Shown here: in pieces, positions 1 to 11,770 of the stretch
Layout of the letters: each line of letters starts with the position of its first letter
Numbering within the stretch: the first letter of the stretch is position 1
Source of the DNA: Zoroaster sp. YZ-2022
Lineage: Eukaryota > Echinodermata > Asteroidea > Forcipulatida > Zoroasteridae
Assembly (NCBI GenBank): GCA_029582265.1
Contig: CM055816.1
Span: 98,673,039-98,737,038 of the forward strand
Length of the DNA: 64,000 nt
Reading direction: 5' to 3'
Program-made: the position numbers and the translations under genes
Notes under the pieces: model-generated
Told to the model about the DNA's origin: nothing
The model's input: only the letters and a program-made list of their open reading frames with translations
Database searches by the model: none

Positions 1-3000
1 GGTAGTACGGAACACCTCTATCCAATTCCGTTTAAAACTTGTCGAAGAAACGCCGTGGGGTTCTGACCCTGGCTCGGGCCGTGGCTCACGGCGGAGTGGA
101 CGAGTCCCTGCACGCTGGCTCGCAGTCCCCGCAGACGGGTCGACCCGAACGCAGCACCGGGCACCGCCCGTGCTCCTCGGGCGAGAGGGCGCCCCTCGGA
201 CCCCGACGTCGGGTCGGCTCGTCTGCGGGGACCGCGGGCCAGCGCATGATTCCCTCCTCGCCCGAGGAGCACGGGCGGAGCCCGCTGCTGCGTTCGGATC
301 GACCCGTCTGCGGGGACCGCGAGCCAGCGTGCAGGGACTCGATCTCTCGACCGGGAGCCACGACGGGGCCCGAGCCGACGCCCGCTGCTACTGGAGGATC
401 CCGCGGGGCCTTCCCGACGTCTCCCAGATGGCGGCGGGGGCCGACCGCCATCCCCCTCGAGAACGTCCCAGAGTCGTGTCCCGTCCGCTGGACTCTGATT
501 ATTTCCGATTTCGGGCTCGAGGACCACCTGCACCCTATAGTAGACGAAACACCCACCCCGTTGGTAGTACGGAACACCTCTATCCAATTTGCATTGAAAA
601 CTTGTCGAAGAAACACCGTGGGGTTCGGGCCCCGGCTCGGGCCGTGGCTCACGGCCGAGAGGACGAGTCCCTGCACGCTGGCTCGCGGTCGCCGCAGACG
701 GGTCGACCCGAACGCAGCAGCAGGCACCGCCCGTGCGCCTCGGGCGAGAGGTCGTCCCTCGGACTCCGCCTTCAGGTCGACCCGTCTGCGGGGACAGCGG
801 GCCAGCGTGCTAGGACTCCTACTCTCGCCCGAGGAGCACGGGCGGTGCACGCTGCTGCCTTCGGATCGACTCGTCTGCGGGGACCTCGAGGCAGCGTGTA
901 GGGACGAGCGGTCGCCCCTCGGACTCCGACTTCGGGTCGACCCGTCTGCGGGGACAGCGGGCCAGCGTGCAGGGACTCCTCCTTTCGCCGGAGGAGCACG
1001 GGCGGTGCCCGCTGCTGCGTTTGGGTCAAGCCGTCTGCGGGGACCGCGAGCCAGCGCAGGACCGTCCTCTCGTCCGGGCGGGGTTTGCTGGAGCCGCCGT
1101 CGTTGTTACCCTGTTTTTCCTCGACTTTTCTCAGCTGGCGGCGGGGCCGACATCCTCCGTCCCAGAGTCGGTCCGTCCGTGGACTCTGAAATTTTTCCTA
1201 TTTCGCTCGAGGATACATTTAGTAGACGTGGTAACACGCACCCCGTTGGTAGTACGGAACACCTCCATCCAATTTAGGTTGAAAACTTGTCGAAGAAACA
1301 CCGTAAGCCGGCCCTTCGCCGTGGCCCGACCGAGGGAATCTGCCCGCTGGAGCTGCGGCCCCCCCAGACGGGTCGACCGAACGCAGCGGGCACCGCCGGT
1401 GAGCGCGAGAGGTCGCCCTCGGACCTGACTGGGTCGACCCGTCTGCGGGGACAGCGGGCCAGCGCAAGGACTCCTCCTCTCGCCCGAGGAGCACGGTCGG
1501 TTCCCGCTGCTGGCTCCAAACCCGTCTGCGGGGACAGCGAGCCAGCGTGCAGGGTCTCGTCCTCTCGGGGAGCCACAGCTGGCCGAGCCGGTTACCGGAG
1601 GACCCTGCCAGGCCTTCCCGACATCTGCCAGCTGGCGGTGGGGGCCGACTATCCCCGAGTCTCCCAGAAGTCGGGTCCCGTCCGCTGACTTCTGAATTTT
1701 TCCTATTTCGCTGGAGGGTACGAGCCCCCCTCTGGTTTGGTGCTGAAAACTTGCCGAAGAAACACCGTGATTCGGGCCCTGGCTGGTCGTGGCATCTCGG
1801 CCGAGGGACGACGTTGGCTCGCTGTCCCCGCAGAAGGGTCGACCGAACGCAGCGGGCACCGCCCCTCGGGCGAGAGGTCGCCCCTCGAACTCCGGGTCGA
1901 TCCGTCTGGGACAGCGGCCAGCGTGGGACCTCTCCCCGGAGCACGGGCGCTGCCCGCTGCTGCGTTCGCGGCGACGACCCGTCTGCGGGGAACGCGAGCC
2001 AGCGAACAGGACTCGTCCCGGCCGGGGGCTCGAGAGCCGGCGCCCGCTTACTGGGAGTTTGAGGCCTTCCGGCCGGCCGAGCTGAGTTTCGGAGCCCATC
2101 CCAAATTCGGGCCCGTCCGTTGACCAGCCTGATTGCCCAGGAACCCCGTTGGAGTACCCCGAGGTACATCACCGTTGTGAAACACCGGGTCGCACCGGGT
2201 TTCGCCGAGAAGCCCGACCGCAGGACGCGGCTCGCGGTCCCCACAGACGGATCGACCCGAACGCAGCAGCGGGCACCGCCCATGCTCCTCGGGCGAGAGG
2301 TCGCCCCTCGGGCTCCGACTTCGGGTCGACCCGTCTGCGGGGACCGCGAACCAGCGTGCAGGACGTCCTCGGCCGGGAGCACGAGGCAGGCCAGAGCCGG
2401 CGCACGTTGCTGCTGAGGACACGAGGGGCACCCTGACGTCTCCCAGCGGCGGGGGCCGACCGCCATCCCCTGAGCCCGTCCCAGAGTTGGTTCCGTGCTG
2501 ACTGGTGAAATTTTTCTGCTATTTCGGGCAGGACTACCTACGCCCTATAGTAGACGTAACACCACCCCCGTTGGGTAAGGAACACCTCATCCAATTTGCG
2601 TTGAAAACTTGTCGAAGAAACAGAGGGGTTTGGGCCCCGGCTCGGGCCGTGGCTCCCGGCCGATAGGAGGAGTCCCTGCACGCTGGCTCGCGGTCCCCGC
2701 AAACGGGTCGATCCGAACGCTGCAGCTGGCACCGCCCGTGCTCCTCGGGCGAGAGGTCGCCCCTCGGACTCTGACTTCGGGTCGACCCGTCTACGGGGAC
2801 AGCGGGCCAGCGTACAGGGACTACTCCTCTCGCCCGAGGAGCACGGGCGGTGCCCGCTGCTGCGTTCGGGTCGACCCGTCTGTGGGGACCGCGAGCCAGC
2901 GTATAGGGACTTGTCCTCACGGCCGGGAGCCACGGCGGGGCCCGTGCCGGCGCCCGCTGCTACTGGAGGACATCGAGGGGGCCTTCCCGACGTCTCCCAG

Positions 3001-3058
3001 CTGGCGGCGGGGGCCGACCGCCATCCCCCTCGAGCCCGTCCCAGAATCGGGTCCCGTC
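1..3058 (+). repeat. GC-rich satellite block 1, + orientation
   Basis: About five tandem monomers, recognised by the anchor GTCGAAGAAAC near positions 47, 604, 1288, 1755 and 2610. Each runs from the segment GGAACACCTCTATCC through a GC-rich core full of GGGTCGACCC (SalI-type) palindromes to an AT-richer linker ending TAGTAGACGTAACACCCACC. The copies between about 1090 and 2130 are shortened by many small deletions. Long frames exist on both strands, but they follow the repeat and its internal inverted arms, so I do not call genes. The block begins outside the window. Confidence 0.9.
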
Positions 3059-6000
3059 CGCCGACAGCTGGGAGACGTCGGGAAGGCCCCTCGGTGTCCT
3101 CCAGTAGCAGCGCGGAAGCCGGCTGGGCTCCGCCGTGGCTCTGACCGAGAGGACGAGTCCCTGCACGCTGGCTTGCGGTCCCCGCAGACGGGTCGACCTG
3201 AACGCAGCAGCCTGTGCCTCGGGCGAGAGGTCATGTACGCTGTCCCCGCAGACGGGTCGACCTGAAGTCAGAGTCCGAGGGGCGACCTCTCGCCCGAGGA
3301 GCACGGGCGGTGCCCGGTGCTGCGTTCAGGTCGGCCCGTCTGCGGGGACCGCGAGCCAGCGATGCGCTGTTTAATCCTCTCGGCCAAGGCCACCACGGCG
3401 AGCTTTCGGGCCCGAAACACCTGATGTTTCTTCGACAAGTTTACAACGCAAATTGGATAGGGTGTTCCGTACTACCAACGGGGTGGGTTTACGTCTACTA
3501 TGGGGGTAGGTGGTCCTCGAGCCCGAAATAAGGAACAATTTCACCGGCCAGCGGACGGGACCCGACTCTGGGACGAGCTCGAAGGGATAACCATCGGTAA
3601 CCGCCAACGGAAGGTGTTCCTCGGTAACGAAACCTCGCTCTTTCCTGCATTAATATGACCGAGAAGACGAGTCCGCACGCTGGCTCGCGGTCCTGGCAGA
3701 CGGGTCGATCCGAACGCAGCAGCGGGCACCGCCCGGTCTCCTCAGGCGAGAGGAGGGTCGCGCACGCTGGCCCGCTGTCGCCGCAGACGGGTCGACCCGA
3801 AGTCGGAGTCCGAGGGGCGACTTCTCGCCGAGGAGCACGGGCGGTGCCCGCTCCTGCGTTCGGGTCGACCCGTCTACGGGGACCGCGAGCCAGCGGGTGA
3901 CTCGTCCTCTCGGACGAGAGCCACGGCCGAGCCGGGGCCCAAACCTCACGGTGTTTCTTCGACGAAGTTTTCAACGCAATTGATAGAGGTGTTTCCGTAT
4001 CACCAACGGTGGGTGTTACGTCTACTATAGGGGCTAGGTAGTCCTCGAGCCCGAAATAGGAAAAATTTCACCGGCCAGCGGACGGGACCCGACTCTGGGA
4101 CGGGCTCGAGGGGGATGGCGGTCGGCCCCCGCCGCCAGCTGGGAGACGTCGGGAAGGCCACCTCGGTGTCCTCCAGTATCAGCGGGCGCCGGCTCGGGCC
4201 CCTGACGGCTCCCGGCCGAGAGACGAGTCCCTGCACGCTGGCTCGCGGTCCCCACAGACGGGTCGACCCGAACGCAACAGCGGGCACCGTCCGGTCTCCT
4301 CGGGCGAGAGGAGGGTCCTTGCACGCTGGCCCGCTGTCCCCGCAGACGGATCGACCTGAAGTCGGAGTCCGAGGGGCGAGCTCTCGCCCGAGGGGCACGG
4401 GCGGTGCCCTGCACATTCAGATCAACCGTTACAGGGACCGCGAGCCAGCGTACAGTGACTCGTCCTCTCGGCCGGGACGCACGGCGAGTTGGGGCCCGAA
4501 CACACGGTGTTTCTTCGACAAGTTTTCAACGCAAATTGATAAAGGTGTTCCGTACTACCAACGGGGTGGGTGTTACGTCTACTATGGGTGGTAGTGGTAG
4601 TCCTCCGAGCCCGAAAATGGGAAAAATTTCACCGGCCAGCGGACGGGACCCGACTCTGGGACGGGCTCGAGGGATGACGGTCGGTCACGCCGCCAGCTGG
4701 AGATGTCGGGAAGGCCCCTCGGTGTCCTCCGGTAGCAGCGGGCGCCGGCTCAGGCCCCGCTGTGGCTCCCGGCCGAGAGGACGATTCCTGCACGCTGGCT
4801 CGCGGTCCCCGCAGACGGGTCGATCCGAACGCAGCAACGGGCACCGCCCGGTGTCCTCGGGCGAGAGGTCACTGCACGCTGGCCTGCTGTCCCCGCAGAC
4901 GGGTCGACCCGAAGTCCCGGAGTCCGAGGGCGACCTCTCGCCCGAGGAGCACGGGCGGTGCCCGCTCCTGCGTTCGGGTCGACCTGTCCACGGGGACCGC
5001 GAGCCAGCGTGCAGGGAGACTCGTCCTCGGCCGAGAGCCACGGCCCGAGCCGGGGCCCAAACCCACGGTGTTTCTTCGACAAGTTTTCAACGCAAATTGG
5101 ATAGAGGTGTTCCGTACTACCAACGGGGTGGGTGTTACGTCTACTATAGGAAACTAGGTAGTCCTCGTGCTCGAAATAGGAAAATTTCACCGGCCAGCGG
5201 ACAGGACCCGACTCTGGGACGGGCTCGAGGGGATGGCGAACCCCTGCCGCCAGCTGGGAGACGTCGGGAAGGCCCCTCGGTGTCCTCCAGTAACGCGGGC
5301 GCCGGCTCGGGCCCCGCCGTGGCTCCCGCCGAGGGACGAGTCGCTGCACGCTGGCTCGCGGTCCCCGCAGGCCGCTGGCCCGCTGTCCCCGCAGACCGGT
5401 CCACCCGAAGTCGGAGTCCGAGGGCGACCTCTCGCCCGAGGAGCACGGGCGATGCCCGCTCCAGCGTTCGGATCGACCCGTCTACGGGGACCGCGAGCCA
5501 GCATGCAGGACTCGTCCTCTCGGCCGAGTGCCACGGCGCGAGCCGGGGCCCAAACCCCACGGTGTTTCTTCGACAAGTTTTCAACGCAAATTGGATAGAG
5601 GTGTTTCCGTACTACCAACGGGGTGGGTGTTATGTCTACTATAGGGGGTAGCTAGTCCTCGTGCCCGAAATAGGAAAAATTTCACCGGCCAGCGGACGGA
5701 GCCGACTCTGGGACGGGCTCGAGGATGGCGGTCGGCTGCCGTCGCCAGCTGGGAGACGTCGGGAAGGCCCCTCGGTGTCCTCCAGTAGCAGCGGGCACCG
5801 CCCGGTCTCCTCGGGCGAGAGGAGGTCCTTGCACGCTGGCCCGCTGTCCCCGCAGACAGGTCGACCCGAAGTCGGAGTCCGAGGGCGACCTCTCGCCCGA
5901 GGAGCACGGGCGGTGCCTGCTCCTACGTTCGGGTCGACCCGTCCACGGGGACCGCGAGCCAGCGTGCTGGGACTCGTCCTCTCGGCCGAGAGCCACGGCC

Positions 6001-6984
6001 CGAGCCGGGGCCCAAACCCCACGGTGTTTCTTCGACAAGTTTTCAACGCAAATTGATAGAGGTGTTCCGTACTACCAACGGTGTGGGTGGTACGTCTACT
6101 ATAAGTAGGTAGTCCTCGAGCGAAATAGGAAAAATTTCACCTGCCAGCGGACGGGACCCGACTCTGGACGGCTCACGGGGATAGTGATCGGCCGCCGCCG
6201 ACAGATGGGAGACGTCGGGAAGGCCCCCTCGGTGTCCTCCAGTAGCAGCGGGCGCCGGCTCGGGCCCCGCCGTGGGCGAGTCCTGCACGCTGGCTCGCGG
6301 TCCCCGCAGACGGGTCGACCCGAACGCAGCAGCCCGTGCTCCTCGGGCGAGGAGGAGGTCCTTGTACGCTGGCCCGCTGTCCCCGCAGACGGATCGACCT
6401 GAAGTCGGGTCCGAGGGCGACCGCGCCCGAGGAGCACGGGCGGTGCCCGCTGCTGCGTTCGGGTCGGCCCGTCTGTCGGGACCGCGAGCCAGCGTGCAGT
6501 GACTCGTGCTCTCGGCCGGGAGCCACGGCCCGAGCCGGGGCCCTAAACCCACGGTGTTTCTTCGACAAGTTTTCAACGCAAATTGGATAGAGGTGTTCCG
6601 TACTACCAACGGGGTGGGTGTTACGTCTACTATAGGGGGTAGGTAGTCCTCGAGCCCGAAATAGGAAAAATTTCACCGGCCAGCGGACGGGACCCGACTC
6701 TGGGACGGGCTCGAGGGGGATGGCGGTCGGGCCCCGCCGCCAGCTGGGAGACGTCGGAAGACCCCTCGGTGTCCTCCAGTAGCAGCGGGCGCCGGCTCGG
6801 GCCCCGCCGTGGCTCGCGGCCGAGAGGACGAGTTCCTGCACGCTGGCTCGCGGTCCCCGCAGACGGGTCGACCCGAACGCAGCAGCGGGCACCGCCCGGT
6901 CTCCTCGGGCGAGAGGAGGGTCCTTGCATGCTGGCCCGCTGTCCCCGCAGACGGGTCGACCCGAAGTCGGAGTCCGAGGGGCGT
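3059..6984 (-). repeat. GC-rich satellite block 2, - orientation
   Basis: The same satellite as block 1 but reversed: the anchor now reads TTTCTTCGACAAG, near 3430, 3952, 4512, 5072, 5563, 6030 and 6560. The switch is head-to-head at about 3058/3059, where the + strand passes from CGGGTCCCGTCCGCCGA straight into CAGCTGGGAGACGTCGGG, skipping the rest of the monomer. The block stops mid-monomer at 6984, after GTCCGAGGGGCG, where AT-rich retroelement sequence begins. Confidence 0.9.
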
Positions 6985-7017
6985 ACTTATATATATTTAT
7001 AACTTAATTAAATTAAA

Positions 7018-8415
7018 CTATACATTACGGCTGAGGAAGTCCGCGCCAACGTTGTCGCTTCCTTTTATTGAGACTATTCTCATACGATATGGTTGCATTG
7101 CCAAAGCCCAGCGCATTATACGTGCGTTCGCTACTTTAGCTTTCTGCATGTAAATAAGGGGTTGGTGATCCGTTTCAACAATGAACGACTTTCCGTAGAG
7201 ATAAGTTTGAAATTTCTGAACTCCCCAGACTAGGGCTAGACACTCTTTCTCTATGGATGAATATGCTCGCTCACGACTTAGCAGCTTTCGGCTCGCATAT
7301 GCTATAGGGAAAGGTATACCCTCTTGTTCCTGTAGAAGGATCGCACCTATGCCAAGATTCGATGCGTCGGTACGTAGAATAAATGTATTCTCAAAGTCTG
7401 GCAGCATTAAGATAGGAGCACTGGATAAGCATTGCTTAAGTTTTTCAAACGCCATTTGTTGACTATCTGTCCAATCAATCTTATTGGGTTCCTTGTTTTT
7501 CGTTTTGTCAGTTAACGGCACTGCTATTGCTGCATAGTTGGGAATGAACTTACGATAGTAACCAGATAATCCTAGAAAAGATCGTAGTTGTTTCTTAGTT
7601 ACTGGCTGCGGCGCTTGCTTGATTTTCTCAATTTTGTTCTGTTGTGGAGATAATGTGCAATTGCCTACTGCATGGCCAAGATACTCAATGGTGTTCATGC
7701 CAATTGAACATTTGCTAGGGCGTGCAGTTAGTCTAGCTTTTCTTAGTCTATTTAGTAGTGTTGTCAGAATCTTGATATGCATTTCCCAAGATTGTGTATG
7801 TATGAGAATGTCATCGATGTAATTATCTACATACTCTAGATCTTTAGTTAGGGTTCTCATGATGCGGCTAAAGGTAGCTGGCGCGTTGACAAGACCAAAG
7901 GGCATGACCTTAAATTGATAAAGGCCGCTGGGGGCTATAAATGCAGTTTTATCCTTAATTTTGGGATTCATGGGAACCTGCCAATAACCTTTCGTTAAGT
8001 CAATTTTAGTGAAATAATGACACTTCGCTAGGCGAGAAAATATCTGTTCTTGATTTGGGATTGGCTCTGCATCAAAAATTGTGATCTTGTTTAGTTTTCG
8101 GAAATCGATACAGAAACGATTCGACCCATCGGGTTTTTTCACTAGTACTATTGGGGACGCGTAAGGTGATTCTGATCGTTCGATTATATTCATTTGTAGC
8201 ATGTTAGTGATTTCTGTGTTCACGGTATCGATTAATGCGTATGGTAGAGGGTAAGGTTTGCTTCGAATTGGTTCTTCAGATTTAACCTTAATGTCGTGAT
8301 ATCCTAGATTTGTTTTCCCTGGTAAATCTGTGAGTACGTCGCTAAAACTATAAAGCACGTTTTGTTTCTCGAATTTGATCTGTAGAAAGATCTGCACTGA
8401 TTTCGATGTCTTCAA
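7018..8415 (-). CDS. pol: reverse transcriptase-RNase H of the gmr1-like element
   Basis: A 465-residue open frame. RT motifs are visible in order: SPYASPIVLVKK near residues 83-94, the first catalytic Asp in KIDLTKGYWQV (D139), MPFGLVNAPATF at 171-182 and YIDD at 199-202 (bases 7810-7821). RNase H follows with TDAS (D350), the Glu in EKECLAL (E391), TDHQPL (D416) and a terminal ADFLSR. All expected catalytic acids are present. The annotated Met lies in a frame that takes over from the integrase frame, so the first 15 or so residues are probably not natural; in a functional copy this part would be read as one polyprotein with integrase upstream. The protein would copy element RNA into cDNA in cytoplasmic particles. 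Confidence 0.9.
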   Translation of the reverse strand: MKTSKSVQIFLQIKFEKQNVLYSFSDVLTDLPGKTNLGYHDIKVKSEEPIRSKPYPLPYALIDTVNTEITNMLQMNIIERSESPYASPIVLVKKPDGSNRFCIDFRKLNKITIFDAEPIPNQEQIFSRLAKCHYFTKIDLTKGYWQVPMNPKIKDKTAFIAPSGLYQFKVMPFGLVNAPATFSRIMRTLTKDLEYVDNYIDDILIHTQSWEMHIKILTTLLNRLRKARLTARPSKCSIGMNTIEYLGHAVGNCTLSPQQNKIEKIKQAPQPVTKKQLRSFLGLSGYYRKFIPNYAAIAVPLTDKTKNKEPNKIDWTDSQQMAFEKLKQCLSSAPILMLPDFENTFILRTDASNLGIGAILLQEQEGIPFPIAYASRKLLSRERAYSSIEKECLALVWGVQKFQTYLYGKSFIVETDHQPLIYMQKAKVANARIMRWALAMQPYRMRIVSIKGSDNVGADFLSRNV

Positions 8416-9986
8416 TAGTTTCTTTTGCTTCTAACGGTGGTAGTAAAAGCATGTCGTCATTATCAACTCTTGCGTCTTCGATCGGTTCGTCATCATTACA
8501 ATCTTGTTCGCATTCTATTACTGCTACACATACAGATTCGAGTACATTGGCATGTGATTGTGTATAGACGAGAGATGAAGTAGTTTCAGATCGTGGTATA
8601 TACTTCTTAAGTAGGTTTGCATGGAATATCTTATGCTTACCGAATAAATCAATTCGATAATCAACATGACCTATCTTATCAATCACAGGAAACGGCCCTT
8701 TCCATTGAAGGAGTAGTTTATTATTATCTGTCGGTAGTAGGAGTAGAACTAAATCACCGGGATTGAAACTTCGCATCCTAGCTTTTCGATTATAGTATTT
8801 CTTGCTGCGTTCGAAGGACTTCTTTATAGCGTCGTGTGCAATTTTACACATATTTCCTCGATACGTTCTCGAAGGTCCAGTACGTATTGATAAGTAGTGC
8901 GAACCTCTTCGTTTCGTTTTACGACCCGTCCATAATTCTTTGAGGATTGATATTGGTCCACGGACACAACGACCATATAACAATTCGAATGGCGCAAATC
9001 AGTACTTTCTTGCGGTGAGTCTCGATATGCGAAAAGTAAAGGACCTACGTACCTGTCCCAGTCGCGGGTTTTCGGCACATAGACGTTTAAGCATTTGCTT
9101 TAAGGTACCGTTAAAACGTTCTACAAGCCCGTTACAAGCTGGATGATACGGTGTGGTTGTAAGTTGCCGAATTGAGGAGAACCGACTAATTTCGCGCATT
9201 AGATCTGACGTAAATTGACTTCCTTGATCGGTTAGAATCTCGCATGGAATTCCTACACGAGTAAAAATATCCACCATAGCTTCGGCGACGGTTGTGGTTT
9301 CAATGTTGCGGAGAGGAATTGCCTCTGGGTAGCGGGTAGCATAGTCCTGACGTTAATATATATCGATTACCCTTTTCAGATACGGGATATATTGGACCTA
9401 TAAGATCGATTGCTACTCGTTGAAACGGCGTGTCGATTATTGGCATTTGACCAAGGGGAACCTTTGTGACTCTACCTTTTTTAACAGTACGTTGACAAAT
9501 ATCACAAGACCTGCAAAACCTGGTTGTGTCTGCTTGAACACCCGGCCAAAAGAATTGACTCAAGAATTTTATCAAGGGTTTTCTGACACCTTGATGACCA
9601 CCAAATATTGATTCATGTGCTATTTTCATTATATAACTGCGAAATTTAGAGGGGACGACCAGTTGATGACAGGGCTGACCAAACTGATAACTAGGTGATT
9701 TAAACTCACGGTATAATAGACCATCTGACCAATAGAATGTGGTAGTTGAACCATTTCTAGTTCTTTTCTCATCTTTGTTGGATGCTAATTCTCTAATACG
9801 TATCAAAAAGGGATCACTTTGTTGAGCTTGTTTGATTTGCTCACTATCAATTTCAGGAAGCTCTTCAGGTACCTTCAATTTCCTCATAGGTTTTTCATTT
9901 CGTAATTTTTGAGATCTTGTCTCTACTGCATTGATTTGTACCAACTCTGACACTGGTTCTATGTCAGTATGTTCAGGTATGTCCAC
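8400..9986 (-). pseudogene. int: integrase of the gmr1-like element, frameshifted
   Basis: Spread over four frames. The segment 9986-9300 has an H2C2 zinc-binding module (H124, H131, C158, C161, with FFWPGV between) and the first catalytic Asp in AIDLIGP (D194). The segment 9277-8999 has the second Asp in TDQGSQF (D17) and the Glu in GLVERFNGT (E53), giving the classical D-x35-E spacing. The segments 9078-8824 and 8983-8348 carry the rest of the core and a C-terminal GPF/GPY-like module (WKGPF). Frame changes fall near 9350, 9030, 8990, 8880 and 8365. Integrase would insert the cDNA into chromosomes; this copy cannot make an intact protein unless the breaks are assembly errors. Confidence 0.85.
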
Positions 9987-10300
9987 TCAATGTTAGGGTC
10001 TCTGGGGTCTCTTGCACCTGCAATATTACCAATTATGACTTCATATACTGGATTAGGCATACATAGGGCCTCACATGACCCAACAAAATACGGGGTATTT
10101 AGAGTGACTCTGGCTATTTTGGCTTGGCGAATGGTACCATCTATCAAGACACATGACCTTTCTTGACCTGTAATTGCCCTTCTTGTATTAGATCTTGTTT
10201 AACCACGACACCACTACAACCACTATCACGAAGGACTGTGACTCTCTTACCATTTATGACACCTTCAATAACTGGCATACCTGTGGGGTTTTTATCCCGG
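9959..10300 (-). pseudogene. aspartic protease region of the gmr1-like element
   Basis: The active-site loop reads DSGCSGVVV, with its Asp at bases 10225-10227, the retroviral D-S/T-G signature. It is followed by hydrophobic strand segments and, after a frame change near 10150, by a segment containing YEVIIGN (10147-9959), like the conserved ILG/D strand of retropepsins. A second frame change near 9975 leads to the integrase part. The enzyme would mature the Gag-Pol polyprotein. The assignment rests on the DSG motif and its position between zinc knuckle and integrase. Confidence 0.7.
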
Positions 10301-10399
10301 CATGCAGCGCTCATTACAGGTAACTCATTACCGCATTTTAATTCAACGTATCCATCACGAGTACAACAAGGACCTAGCAGATGAGGTGTTATCATACAT

Positions 10400-11684
10400 G
10401 CCACTTTCTCAAATTGCTGTGTAGATTGTGATGTGCTGCTTGCATGATTGTTTTCACTATGTGGATTCATTAAGGTATGCGATTGTTCTGCAGATGTATC
10501 ACCCATAATACCAGTTAACGCAGAAGCTATAATATTTGCTACCTTAGTAAAGTCTTTGGGTCTACTCCTGCAATCACGTGCTATGTGACCTACTTTGTGA
10601 CATAAGTAGCAAGTTCGTGTATATCTACTATCGCCAGTACGCATGTTTTGATTGTGGTACGTTTTGGGCGCATTGGGCGAGTTATAGTGCGCTCTAGTAT
10701 CTGTTTTAGTGTCTACTCTGCACTGGAAGTTACTTGGGACAGATTTCTTATTTGGAGCGCTTTGAATTTGTCCAAAATTACCATGTGCATCAGCGTATTG
10801 TTCAGCTAAGCGTGACATTTCAGCTGCTGTACTTGGCTTTCGTTCGTTTAAAAACAATCTAAGCTGTTCGCTGCTACTGTTCAAAAACTGCTCTCGCAGG
10901 ATGAGATCTTTGATACTATCGTATGTCTTTTCAGACTTATCCATTTCAACCCAACGAGTGAATATGCAGTCTAGGCGGGCTACAAACTGTGGAGCAGTTT
11001 CTCCTTGTTCAGGTCTGGCATATCTAAATTTCTGCCTAAATCCCATCGCTGTGAGGGTGAAAAGCGTTTTAGCAAGGCATCCTTCAATGAATCATAGTTA
11101 TTTGCATCATCTACGGCTAACCGCGAGTATACATCTAACGCTTTGCCTTTCAATAATGCACTGAGATTTATGGCCCATTCATCGTGTTCCCAACATTGTG
11201 TTGCTGCATAACGCTCGAATCTCTGAATATATGCGTCTAGGTCGTCTTTAAGTTCATCGAACGCTGGCAATTTAGGAGCTTTTGCTTTGATTCGAGTATG
11301 ACCGTTATGTGATGTATTATGGGAAACATCTGCAATGCTCGGCTCGTGCCTTAGTGTTTCTAGTCGTAATTGCATATCTAGTATCTCTCGATCTTGACGG
11401 CGCATTTCTAATTGATGTGCTCTAGAGTCGCGATCTAACCGTTCCTTTTCTTTGCGTTCTTGGTGAACGAAATCTAACAGTTCTCTGCCACTTAAATCAC
11501 ACGCTTCAGCAACCACTTTCAATTTCTCATAATCCACATCCATTTTCACATTACCCGGTATCAACTTACCCTTAGTCAGTTGAGGACAGCAGTTGGGGAC
11601 AGTGGGGACTGTTAATTTGCAACACTCGGCCTGTATCGATATCAGAATATACCACAATGTTATAATGTACAACATAATTTTCAA
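10400..11684 (-). pseudogene. gag: gag of the gmr1-like element, one frameshift
   Basis: The first frame, 11684-10980, begins with a hydrophobic stretch, then a Glu/Arg-rich probable coiled coil (around residues 70-105), then a capsid-like segment containing LPAFDELKDDLDAYIQRFERYA, here cited only by its core DLDAYIQRFERYA. The frame changes near 11040. The second frame, 11046-10144, continues the capsid domain and ends in one CCHC zinc knuckle, CYLCHKVGHIARDC (bases 10611-10570), the RNA-packaging finger. Gag would form the particle that encloses element RNA. The start Met is uncertain. Confidence 0.8.
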
Positions 11685-11748
11685 TACAACTTACAAATTC
11701 CTTATGTTACCTTTCTTTCTGTCTGAGTTTCGTTTTCCATTATTCATG

Positions 11749-11766
11749 TTCTCGGACAAGCCCCCA
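11749..11766 (-). other. candidate primer-binding site (tRNA-Pro type)
   Basis: On the - strand this reads TGGGGGCTTGTCCGAGAA, which agrees at 15 of 18 positions with the standard retroviral tRNA-Pro primer site. It lies 4 bases inside the proposed LTR edge and upstream of gag, where a primer site belongs. Confidence 0.6.
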
Positions 11767-11770
11767 TAAA

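Noticed and set aside
1..6984. Possible ribosomal spacer or CpG-island promoter region
   Set aside because: I recognise no rRNA segment, and the sequence is a tandem satellite; high CpG alone does not make it a promoter.
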